Positions 46,801 to 57,822 of a stretch of 64,000 nt of DNA are shown piece after piece (position 1 is the stretch's first letter; each line of letters opens with the position of its first letter). The notes beneath the pieces are model-generated. The model was not told the DNA's origin, ran no database searches, and saw nothing but the letters and a program-made list of their open reading frames with translations. Made by a program: the position numbers and the translations under genes. The DNA is from Puffinus mauretanicus (Eukaryota; Chordata; Aves; Procellariiformes; Procellariidae). The stretch is from contig JAJKFH010003821.1 in assembly GCA_023333565.1 (NCBI GenBank), positions 372,001-436,000 on the forward strand. Direction: 5' to 3'.

Positions 46801-49647
46801 CTGAGATGTGTACAAAATCCCAGATGATTAGGATGTATGAGAGTCTAACCTGAACTGGAAGCAAGAGCCCATCTTCAATAGCCAGTTCTGAATATAGATG
46901 TGTTCTGCGGTCACACTGACAGTATCAGCTCACTCGTAGCAGCCACCCAATGTTTGCAATATGTTAATAACTTCTGCATATGTTAGGTTTGAATTGTGAA
47001 TTGAAAGCCAGATAATTTTCCTGGATTATCCCTTGCTCTTTACTGGCTTATTTTTCTGTAAATAGTTGTTTTCTGTGGTTCGGTTTGGAGGCAGGGGACA
47101 AAGTAAATAGTGTCATTCTATTCTTTTTGCCTTTCCACCTGTGGATATAAAATATGTTTGATGAGATCCAAAACCGTTATTCATAGAGGCAGTGAAAAGC
47201 TGGGTCTGTGGTGAGTAAAGCTGGAGATCTCACTCAAGCACTTGTGCACAGCAAAGAGGTCTGGGCACCAACGTAACAACTGCAGAAACGTTAGCAGTAT
47301 TGATGGCTGCTGATCAGACCTGGGAGGAAGCCGATCTACTTTCTGTGCCATGTTTGCACACATAATAATGACCTCACCACCAAAGATTTTGCTCTGTGTG
47401 CTAGACAGAACCATCCCTTGGAAACTGTTCATTCCTATAGCAGCAAACGCCCACTCCCAGAAGCAGATCCAGACCCTCCGACTGCTGGACCGAGCCACAG
47501 CAACCTGCAAGGACTGCTGGGAATAGCTGGGCTGCGGCTCCATAAGACGTCAGTGTTTTGCTACTTGGAAGCGTGTTTAACACGATGATGACTAGTGAAG
47601 GAAATACAGGTCTGAGGGAGATGGCAGCTTCCCTGGATCGTAAACTTTCAGGTGCGGACAGGCTTGTTGTGCTTTTACAGTGCTGTTGCTGCCATGGCCC
47701 TTGCCCGGTGACTAATATTGACTAAATAAAAGGATTGTGCTGATGACCTTGTGGGGTAACCAGTTGAAGTCACCAGGCTGGTTGTACCTCCATAATTTCT
47801 GTCCAGCCAAGTATACATTTCTATCCTCTGCAATGCAGATTAATAGAAGGATGCTTGTAATCTAGTACAGATTAATTTCCCTTCAGTAACTAGGTTGCGT
47901 GCACTATCCATAAGCTTCATATCATTTTACAAAAAGGGGCCACCAATTTGTTGCATGCTTTCCATTTAAAAATGGCCGTAGTAAAAGTGCAACAAGAGCT
48001 ACCTTGAGAAAAATCCTACAATCTTCATATATCACAATCTTGATTTTTCCAATAGTCTTCTCTGTCTTTCCCACAAGAAAGATACAATATGGCACATCTG
48101 TATGACCTTGTTTTCCCAGTACCAGATGGGATAAAGGGCTTAAAAACCTGGTCCTATTTCTCACAGGGCTTCTTCTAAATAAAAAGCCTGAGGAAGGAGT
48201 GAAAACTACCACTCTTCTCTTCGCTCTCCTTGAATGAGCCAAGGAATAGAAGCCGTGTCAGGGTATCTCTGATCTCTGGTAAGAGAATTAAAGAGTAACT
48301 TCCCATCTGTGCTCACTTTCAGGGAAAGGAAGACTTGTTTCCACCAAATGCTGAGAAGAAGTGATGGGTGTTTTGTTTTTCCACCGGCTCTCTTGGAGGT
48401 TATCACTGTGTGACACTGCAGGAGCAGCCTCCCTTCCCTGAGCTGTGGGTGCTGCTTGGTGAGTAATTGGCCTTCGCTAATTCTGGGCTTTTCGCACTCC
48501 AGCAGATATCATACGCTTGGCTGTAATCTTTACTAGTCTCAAGTGGCTCTTCTCACACAAAAGGTCTGGAATCACAGTACCTTTAAACTGCTACTTTCTT
48601 TTTCTACTCCTGGATTTTGAGATGCAGCCAGACGCAGCGGTGCCTTGTGTTCCTCAGTAAGGGACCCACTGTGGACCCCAGGCTCAACACTGTAGATGCA
48701 TAGCTGACTTCTGCAGACATCATCCTGCGACATCACTTCCAAATAATATAGCATGGAAAAGCCCCTCCAATCTGTCAGACTCATAGAAATCTTCTTTGGG
48801 TTCAAAAATACAAGCCAGCAGCAGGATGAAAAGATCTATGATAGCATCTCCAGTTGCGTCTGCTTGCTTCCAGTGCCTCTAGTGCTTCATTGCTGCACCA
48901 TGCAGGGCCTTGTCTGCAAGTATTTGTGGCAAATCCAATGGAATTATCTCGGAGCTTGTATGGAAATACAGTATTTCACAACCCACAGCATAAGTCCCAA
49001 AGAGTATGCCTGAAACGCAGAAATATTCTTAAATAAAATGGACGGACATAAAAGTAATCACGTCAGTACAACCCTTTTACCCCTCCTCTGTTTTAATTAA
49101 ATTTCAGTACCTCAAAGCAAACATCAAATGATTCTTATTACTCCATACTGTCACTGCAGGAGACTGGCATTTCTAAAAAACATCTAACACCCAACGTTGT
49201 ATCTTAAAAACCACTCCAACATCAGGATCCTTGGGCCAAAATTTGGCTCTTTGTCATGAATATAAGACAAAATAGTCTGGACAATGGGATATTCAGAAAC
49301 AAACGTTTGTAAGAAACATGAACAAGTGAAACATTTTGCAAGGCTAGATGCCATTGACTGATTAGATAGACAAGATTTCTACCTGGGGAAAAAGATAAAT
49401 ATTCTAAAACGGCTTTGCCTTTCTATGCCAAATAAAAGCTGAAGAAATCAACATGTGGCTACAAAAAAATCTTAATTTTCTAGAAATTTTGGGAATCGTC
49501 AAAGCAGCTGAATTATCCCAGTGGAGTTTGGAAGGTACCTACATTTACCCCGCTGGGAGCTAATCACAGGTCTCTTTGCAGCTTCCCACCTCCGTTAATA
49601 CAAAGCAGATACCCAACCACATCCAGTGTCAGACACCAACCACTTAC
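43851..49647. other. Unique non-coding sequence
   Basis: No supported gene. A CAG/GTAAGTATT donor-like site on the minus strand (complement of about 45083-45093) lacks a good acceptor. A 37-base plus-strand segment (48422-48458) lies between a fair acceptor and a good GTGAGTAA donor. A 120-codon minus-strand frame at 47181-47543 is not recognised. T- and AT-rich runs lie at 44864-44882 and 45579-45590. Confidence 0.35.
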
Positions 49648-49741
49648 GCTTCTCGCCACCTCCAAGGTCTGAACCTCCATTAGGAAATCGTTTCGTGATA
49701 CAGAGGTACTCATTCTCACCTATGTTGAGCATCCCACGTCC
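49648..49741 (-). other. Putative 94-base coding exon (splice-site evidence only)
   Basis: On the minus strand, CCTTTCTGCTTTTCCGTCAG (complement of 49742 rightward) is a very strong acceptor. GTAAGTGG (donor starting at the complement of 49647) is a good donor, although the preceding base is C. Only one frame is open, reading GRGMLNIGENEYLCITKRFP and then a Gly-rich GGSDLGGGEK. It starts in phase 0 and ends in phase 1. The peptide is not recognised. It is on the same strand as the 27972-28118 candidate, but the phases do not join directly, so intermediate exons would be needed. Confidence 0.3.
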
Positions 49742-52219
49742 CTGACGGAAAAGCAGAAAGGATTTTCGGGAGTACCCTGCTGATGAGATCACACCTATTA
49801 ACAGGCAGGCAGCTCTCTAATGGGGTGTCAGTAAATAAAGTAACTCCACAGCCCACTCAGGGAAGCGGGTGGTAGGAAAAGGATGGGGAGCTCTGCTGCT
49901 TGAGGCAAAGGCGGGTGAAATGAGGCAAAGGCATGCCTGCCTGAGGAGGTGGGAGCTGTGCCAAGGGCAGGGGGAAGCTGTCCTGCCTGGGGCAGGAAAT
50001 TAAAATAGGGAGCGTCTGGCAGAAGGGGCACAGGGAAGGAGTGACGGTGCTGGAGCCACGGCGGAGCGACAGGCAGGCAGGGAAGCCGCTCTCCCACCGA
50101 GCTCTCCTCTGCGCCTCCGTCCCTCTGCTGCTGAGCACAACTTTCCAGACAATTCCTATTACCACCTGGTGATTTATAGCCATCTCTCTCTCAGATGAAC
50201 CAAAACACATGTCTCTTCTGATGGACTGTGTTCTGCAGAGCATGAGGTTTTACAATACATCTGCTATGTGTTATCCCCCACAAAGCAAATGTGGGAATAT
50301 TTATATGTTTTTTTAATACAACAAATATATTTCCTCAGATGCTCTTGACTGAACATGTTGCTAATGGGAGTGTGTTCAGCTTTCCAGAATAAAATGCCTT
50401 TAGAAAAGAGAGAAAATATTAAAAAGCTCAAGAATCAAAGGTGATTTTTTAAAAGTAAAACAAGCTTTCAACTGCATCTGTGATTCTTTCTTCTCACAAC
50501 TGCTCTAAAATCTACAGTACAATATTGCTCATTAGCTCCTTTTTCTTAAACATGGCATTACCCAGAGGAGATGGGTCATATTAGCTCTGGTAGGTTCAGC
50601 ACAGTCATGGAAAGCAAGCAATGCCATACCATATGAGCAGGCATCCTGTATGCTAACAGTTGAATATAAGCCCCACTAACGGACTGGAAGCTGAGTCAAA
50701 TATTAAACAACACAAGTTCTAACACTCAGGTGTTGGATGAAAACTTTGCTCTATTTATTTCAAAGCTTATATGAGCATCGTCCTTAAATGTCCATAAGGC
50801 TATTTCCATTTGTACTGCTTGTTTACTAAGAGGTGTTAATAGATGCCAGGAAGTCAGACCATTTGTTGTGAAATGCATCTCCTTATAACGGTTTCTTAAA
50901 TTGGAATTAAACAGATTACCACAGTCAATTCCTGGATATATAACTTGATGCATGTTCCTATTGATTCTCAGTCTCACTGAAATGAAGGAAGCATATTTCA
51001 TTGTGAAGAATAAGATATCTCAAAGAATTTGAGAATCACCAAGTATATCTTAACCACTTTAGAGCAAATGCTTTCTTGACAGTCCACTTTAGAAATGGGC
51101 CACTTTCACATTTCTATGTTGTTTGAACAATTATAACTTGTCAATATTTTTGTGATCCTCAGTCACTTGAACCTTGCAATCACCAAGTTAGTTTTCTTGA
51201 CTGAGAAATGCTTATGATATTATGTGCTAAAGAGCTATTTTCAACATAGTTGGCCATTGCCATTATTGACACAGCATTACTGACCATCTCTAACAAGCTT
51301 ACCTTTGCCAGCTGCCTTCTTTGTATTTTGTTATGCGTGTTATCAACATGCAGACTGCTTCTCCTGTGCTTCACAAGTCTGCCTTTATCACAGACTTGAG
51401 CCTAAAGGATACTTGTGCTCTTGTGCTCAGCCCTCTAAATCCCCCTTTCACGTGTTTTTTTCCTAGCGAAACGAGGCTACTCCTACTTATTTTGAGATCT
51501 GTAATACTTTCAAGGCTTAGAAAGTATATCTAGAATAACAATATCTAGCTACTGAATATAAATGAGTACCTTTCTTTAAAATGTATATATGTACTAATAA
51601 TAAACATCTTTCTCAAGCATTTAATAGAAAGTGCAGTAAATACATATATATGGTATTTTATGGCTGCTAACAAAGAATTTTAATTAGAAAAGAGCTTAAA
51701 ATTTCTCAAATTTCAAGGTAATGTTCTTATGATTAACTTCTCTATTGGGCTATCTTGAAATAAATTCTAGGCTCCACTGAAAACAATGGCAAAATTGGCA
51801 CTGAATTCAGTAGAGAAAATATATCAATCTTTAAATTTTGGCTGTATATACTGAGATACATAAAATGCAAAAAAAAAAAGGAAGAAAAAAAAATTAAAAT
51901 TATAAATCAACTGCAAGTCATATAGATATTCAATACAGCTGCAAAAGACAAGCACCATTCTGACAATTATTAAAAGAAAATTACAGACTCTGAGATACTG
52001 AAGTAATTCACCTGATATACTTAGCTCAGATATTCACCCTACTGGCGTACTGCATTTTGCTTTAGGCACAAAATTTTGAGGAGGGTAAGAACTCATCTAC
52101 GAGAGAAAAGCAGAGAATGACCAAAGGCCATATGACTTCACCTTTGAGGAAAACAAGCATAAATAAAAATAATTATAAAAGAAGAATGAGATGACCACAT
52201 TACAGTACATAAAAAGTTG
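49742..52219. other. Unique non-coding sequence
   Basis: About 49850-50110 is moderately GC-rich with a few CpG and stop-poor frames on the minus strand. From 50250 on the sequence is AT-rich. A short stretch at 51765-51835 (GGCTCCACTGAAAACAATGG) resembles the old amniote repeat motif. No gene is supported. Confidence 0.4.
51765..51835 (-). repeat. Very old amniote repeat remnant (CR1/L3-like)
   Basis: TCCACTGAAAACAATGGCAA and CACTGAATTCAGTAGAG resemble the TCCACTGAAGTCAATGGCA motif of ancient reptile and bird repeats. The match is short and low in identity. Confidence 0.35.
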
Positions 52220-52497
52220 GTTTAGGAAGGAAGAACCTCCTCTTCACTGGTAGGCAGCAATGGGCTTAACTAACAAAAATGAAGATTATGGTTAGGCATT
52301 AGAGAACAGATTCTAAGAGTAGAGACAAGCCCTGGAATAGATTGCTTGCAGACGTTGTCAAATCATTGGCAGATCTTTGGGCAGACATTGCCTAAATATT
52401 TTTCAGAGGAGATCTAGGTATAATTAATCCTACCTTGCAGAAAGGCGTGGAATTTTTTGGAATTTTGGCTACATTTTTTCCTATGATTCTGTGTTCT
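52220..52497 (+). mobile_element. Degenerate CR1 LINE 3' end
   Basis: The plus strand follows the CR1 tail pattern: TTAGGCATTAGAGAACAGATT-type sequence, GGAATAGATTGCTTGCAGACG (the usual GGAATAGATTGCCCAGAGAGG region), GATCTTTGG, GAGGAGATCTAGGTATAATTA, and finally CCTATGATTCTGTG, a worn copy of the octamer terminus. This is roughly the last 275 bases of an element, much more diverged than the two other CR1 copies, so it is an old insertion. No coding potential is left. Confidence 0.78.
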
Positions 52498-54875
52498 TAA
52501 TTTTAAACATAATCTTAATATTTGCTAGCTTCAGTGGGTCTTCAGTTTGTACTAAAATGGTTTCCTGAATTGAGACAAACCTTGAAAGACTAAATTAATT
52601 CTTAAACCTACGGATACCAGATATTCAATATCAAAGAGAATTTTTGAAGATTTCCTAATCAATACAGTTTTCAGCTGGCACTAAAGGAATTAGGTGATCA
52701 GCTGTTACTAAATTTCACCAGATCTGTGTATTGAACATCCTCTGAACAAACCAGATCTAAGAGGTACTTAAACACATTTGAAGATTTTTTTGCTAAGAGA
52801 AATTCCCGCCAATTCAGAAGCTAAAGGCTAAACCAGAATGGAAAACAGACTAAATGTCCTCTTGGAGTGCCTTCTTGTAAACATACATTTACAAATAAAA
52901 ATACACTATAATCTTTATATGCTTGTTTCTACTGCTGGGTGCTTGTTCCTGATATCTTCAGGGGATGCAGGAAAGTTTGCGTTTCCCAGGCTGTGTTCAT
53001 ATCTTGAACAGAGATAGGGCTTCATCTTCAAACTTTATTTTGATATCTTCATCATCACTAAACTGTGTACAAAGAGCCCAAACTTCAGGTAATGTGCATC
53101 AACAAAGTACCACGAATGCCATGGAAGCATGGTAATTCAGAGCAGTGGAAGATCTAGTCTAAAAGTGTAATTGAACAGGGCAAAAGAGCTCTGCTAAGAT
53201 TTACAAATCTTGCACAGGGGAATAGGTTTACTATTTTTGTTTAGTATTTTAGTGGTTTATAGGCATGGATAAAAGTCCTTCTATAAGCAAACCTATTTGA
53301 TGAGAATAATCTCTTGATTAATATCTCCCCTAAAAATTTGTTTGCATCTCAGATTTTGAGAATGGTGTGTACATAATCATTTGTGTTACTGCCACAGCCT
53401 CTGTTTGCTCAACTGATTGCCTTGTTATTGTTTTTCTGTCTGCTCATCTATACAAGTGAAATTATCTTGCCCTTTTCTCTTTTCTGCCTGTTTTCTTAGA
53501 TCATTTAACAATGAGCTATGCTTTCCATGTAGCCCTTTCAAAAGAGATGAAAAAGAGGAAAAGTATGGGGGAGGGACAGAAAACTGAAAAGTCAGTGTCA
53601 GATCCCTATGAAGTAATTTCCTTGCTGACAGGGATTTTGCTCAGTCCTTCCAAAAATCATTGTTTCTATGGGGTCATACTTCAGTGACTCATTACTGCAG
53701 TTTAGCTGTATTTCAACCGGGAAACGTCGAGATTGTATTTCTCCTTGGAAAAAAAATAATAAAGATAAAGCAAAACTGTATTTTTATTGTAGTTACCATT
53801 AAAATGCACTGAAAGTTACAAAAAGCAATTAAATTATTCAACTCCCACTTCTTTGACCTTTTTTTTTTTTAAAATATTATTTACAGTAATATTGCCACCT
53901 TATTCCTAAATAACCAAAACTGTGTGCAATAGACTGCAGTGAGGGCCTTCCTGAACTCTGCTACTGGGTCTGTGCTGGATTGCAGCCCAGACCATATGCC
54001 TGCTCAGGGGACACTCATAGTTTGGTATCACCTCCACATACCTCAAGGTTGGGGTGCCGGGGCCGGTAGTTGCTGATTACCCCTCCTACTGACCAAGAAA
54101 ATGGGTAAGGGATTGGCACGTACCTCACACCAACTACCCAGGCTTGTAATTCCTGCTTTTTGTCTAGCCCGATAATATACGGGAGCAAAGCCAGAGCCCA
54201 AGTGGAAGGGTGCCTGCCTGAGGAGGGATTCCTTCCTTTCGCTGTGCCCCTCAATGGCTCCTGTGCGTCTGCCCTGACCCAAGGCAGCTTGCGTGCTCAC
54301 AGCCTGACACACCTGAGACATAAGTGAGTTCCATAGGCTTAAACAAATAATAAGTATTCAGCTCCCTAACTGGTAACATGTTAGTCTGTAAATTATCTAT
54401 GACACTAAATTGTAAATGATAACTGAACAGTATGTTGTGCTGTGGGTAGTATTTAGGAAAACCATAAATAAACAGCTGACATTTTTTAATACATGTCACT
54501 TACATAACACACTGGTATAGGGCAGTATAATACCATTTTACTTTATCAAATTAGCTTCCAGTGTTGCAGGTCCTGGCACATAAAATAAGAATATTTCTGT
54601 GGTCTGCGACTCTTCCCTCTGTCCAAGTGAACTAAGAACAAATAAAGTGAGGGACAAAGCAGGAGGTGGAATGGCCCATCAGCATAGGCTGGCTATTGAA
54701 GAGTGGGATGCAGTCTAGACATAAAATAAGATTGTCACAATTTCCCCTGAAGCAATGTAGAAGCAGGGAACCAAAATGTGGCCATTGCTTCTTCTTGATA
54801 TGCTGTTATTACAGCACAGCTATGCCCTACTCTGTAATGAGAGGAAATAATATTGTTAGGAGGAGAATCACATAA
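52498..54875. other. Unique AT-rich non-coding sequence
   Basis: No repeat or gene is recognised. Minus-strand open frames around 54015-54321 are not recognised. Confidence 0.4.
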
Positions 54876-54973
54876 AGAGGAGAGGAGAGGAGAGGAGAGG
54901 AGAGGAGAGGAGAGGAGAGGAGAGGAGAGGAGAGGAGAGGAGAGGAGAGGAGAGGAGAGGAGAGGAGAGGAGA
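54876..54973 (+). repeat. (AGAGG)n pentanucleotide microsatellite, about 19.6 pure copies
   Basis: 98 bases of uninterrupted AGAGG without a single mismatch. The plus strand is all purine and the repeat has mirror symmetry, so it can adopt triplex (H-DNA) structure. The complement encodes only LLSSP repeats in every open frame, which is why minus-strand open frames appear here; they are not genes. The purity points to a recent expansion, and the true length may differ from the assembly. Confidence 0.98.
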
Positions 54974-55334
54974 CCTGCTGATCCCTGGTGTCCCCAGGTG
55001 GGTCTAAATTCTGTGGCAAGAATTGTGGAGGTGCTCTGGGTAACAGACTGGAAATGCCACAGCAACTTCCTTATGATAAAGAAGTAATATTTTTCCAGTA
55101 TTAAATGTGAGATTTATCAAGTGGAACAGTGGGCTTTTTCCATTTGCAAAAAATAAATCAATATTTCTTATACTGTGGGTCATTATCAGATTTCCAGTTC
55201 TAAGCATACCATAGACATTAGTAAAATGTCTAGCACTCTGGCACTATAAATGAGTGTTCCTGACTATGGCAAACATGGCAAAACCTACTCATGGCAACAC
55301 ATGATTCAATCCTTTCTACACCAAGAAATTTGTT
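54974..55334. other. Unique non-coding sequence
   Basis: Nothing recognised between the pentanucleotide array and the LTR scrap. Confidence 0.4.
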
Positions 55335-55374
55335 TGTATTGGGTTTACATAGCAAGGTTTTGGTAGCGGGTGGG
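55335..55374 (+). mobile_element. LTR 5'-end fragment of a second avian retroviral family
   Basis: TGTATTGGGTTTACATAGCA, then AGGTTTTGGTAGCGGGTGGG, matches from memory the 5' start of an LTR family common in birds, beginning with the canonical TG. The similarity I can see stops after about 40 bases. What follows (to about 56030) may be a diverged remainder of the element or unrelated sequence. Confidence 0.45.
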
Positions 55375-57689
55375 CAATCAAAATCTGATAGCATCAGAAA
55401 AGCTGATTGACTGCATCAGAGAAACTGCCCTCTTGCTAGAGGAAAAGCTGAGAGTTATGGCAATTGCATGGCCTCCTTTCTGGCATATGAGGAGTTTAGG
55501 CAACAGCTTTGAACTGTGGGATAAGCACCTCATCTTAATCTACTGAGATAATTTTTCATTCACTAATTTGGATGGAGAGGGGCAGAGAGAATGGTGGAAA
55601 GGAGTGCATACCATATAACTTCTGGCAGTGAATGGAAGTGCCTTCAGAAAGAGCTTAATCATTTAAAATTTCCCAGAAGAGTCAGGGAGACAGAGAGATC
55701 TCACTAGATGCTCCAGTCCACCTCAGAGGAAATCATCTACCTTCCTTGGTTGTACACATAGTTTAGGGAAAACTCAACCTTTCGCTCAAGTAGCTCTATC
55801 AGACGCCTAAAATTGGGTAGCATATTTTTGGCCTTCACCTCCAGTTTTTATAAGTCGTCCGCTTCATTGGATGAGCTTAGAGCACACTTCCTATTCCCTG
55901 AAGAAGAACTGTTGCTTCAGACTGTCTGCAGACTCAAAAGGACAACACTGCATTATTTTTTTCTGCATTTCATTTTCATTGGACTAATAGGAAGAAGAGG
56001 TTTCATTCAAAGCAGACCTTGAATCCAAAAGAGGGAGTTTTAAACACTTTTCCTTTAATCACCTCTATCCTGTAATGAAAATTTTATCTCTTTCTTTTCA
56101 CTTTATTTTTCTGTATCAATAGTAGATACCTAAAATTAAAAAAATGGTAGTTGAATTGAGACATGATTTTCAGCTTTCAGTGTCTCTCGAGTCATTTCAC
56201 TTGTTTTGATTGAAATTTTTAGTGGGAGAGATGTTGAAAAATCAAATAAACTAGTGAAGTATAACCAGCATCCAAGATAGTCAGGAGAATGTGAAGCTAA
56301 ATTAGTTATGGTCTCATATATAATACTCTTGTCAGAGGCTGATATTTGAGGTATAAAATGCATACAGAGGAAGTTTAATGTGTGGCCGTTTGTGGACTTT
56401 TGTCATTAGGTTGTATTTCAATGTGAGTGGAAGTATTTGAACAAGTCAGATACTATCTATCATCTGATGACACATCCTTCAGGCAAGTATGGGGTTGTGT
56501 GGGGCTTCCCAGCAGCTTCCCCACCCCTAGAAACTTAATCCTCCCAAAGACATTGGCAATTCTGGGTGCTTGCCCAGTTACTTGCATATTGCTTAGTGTC
56601 AGTGTTCAAGGGGTCTGTCTGGATAAACCAGGCATCTGCAGTGGATCTGTCTGCTTCTGAAACAGTTACCCCAATGTCCCTTTTTAACCACTGGAAGGAA
56701 TCAGAGTGCAATTTGTCTTGTCCTTAACAGATGTCTTCAAAGATTCAGGTGACCTGCACCCTTCAGTTTAGGTGAACACACACTTCACTGACCAGAAAGG
56801 GAGTTTGGAGTGACTAGCTCACATGAAGATGTCTACAATGTTGGTGCCTAAAGTTAGGTAAGAAGACTTCTTTTTTGGTTAAGATTGTCACGGATGAACA
56901 AGAGACGCTATCTACTGCCACCATAGTACTTGGTTTTGATACAGGCTTTCAACTCACCTAATGGAAAATTTAATTATTTCCCAAGTCATTCTTGGATCGG
57001 AATCATGAGAAATTAATGCCATTGACAGGATTTTGTTGGTTGGGGTTTTTTTGGGGGGTTTGTTTTTTGGTTTTTTTTTAATACATGCAGTGTCACATAC
57101 CACATATGCTTTGACATTTTTGTTGTGTGGGAGTCTAGCCCACGTCCCAATGAGACCGTCCAGTGTTGTTTTTCTCCACAGGAAGGGAGGAAGAGAACAA
57201 AATAGTCTGTTAATTTGACTAATGTTGTTGTCTGATGTTGCTCAGGAAACTTTGCAGTTCAGTCACTTAGTAGCTATCTAGTCCGTAATAATTTAATGGT
57301 AGTTACTTCCTTAAGAAGTAGGGGAGTCATAACTAGTATTACTTGCTCAGACCATTATTTTCAAAGATGGCTCCCTATCATATTTCCAGAGCATCTGCAA
57401 TATGCCAAACATCGTCTAAAAAACAAAGGAAAATACAGTCCTTACTTCAAAGAGTTAACAGTGTCAAAGTAGTTTATTTAGCCAGTAAAGCATGACTGAC
57501 TTCATTTTTCATGGCAGTGTGTATTCTGAGGTCTTAGAACTCGGAGACCTTCATAGGCAGTAATCTCTCTCTCCTTGCGCCCAACACGCGAGTTATTTGG
57601 GTGCCTGAAGCTGATCTATGATGCCAGTGGTAGGCTCTGCTGTGGGCTGAGATTTGTTTCAGGCAATCGGTCCTTTGGGAGGGTTTGAC
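55375..57689. other. Non-coding sequence of uncertain origin, then unique sequence
   Basis: No gene is supported. A G/T-rich run is at 57036-57080. A 69-codon plus-strand frame at 55813-56022 lies downstream of the LTR scrap and is not recognised. Confidence 0.35.
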
Positions 57690-57822
57690 GTTTGCATGGG
57701 TAGGTGTCCCAGGTGCCGGCTGAGCGCCGCCCGCCACCGCGGTTTCTGTCCATGGTGCTGATCACCTCGGGGGCCTGCTGGTACTGCTGCCCTAAGGAGC
57801 AACAAACGGCGGGGGGGGGGGG
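57690..57822. promoter_or_regulatory. Small CpG-rich patch ending in G13
   Basis: A short CpG cluster (GGTGCCGGCTGAGCGCCGCC, CGCCACCGCGG) is followed by TGTCCATGGTGCTGATCACC and a run of 13 G at 57810-57822. The plus-strand ATG at 57753 opens a frame of about 25 codons (MVLITSGACWYCCPKEQQ and on). On the minus strand the pyrimidine-rich complement of the G run ends in CTCCTTAG and is followed by an open stretch containing QQYQQAPEVISTMDRN. Neither peptide is recognised. It could be a small promoter, a first exon of either strand, or GC-rich noise. Confidence 0.3.

Noticed and set aside
47181..47543. 120-codon minus-strand frame
   Set aside because: Protein-like by eye but no family recognised and no convincing splice or promoter context. 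Left for a database search.
54735..55065. Minus-strand frames made of LLSSP repeats
   Set aside because: They are direct translations of the AGAGG microsatellite.
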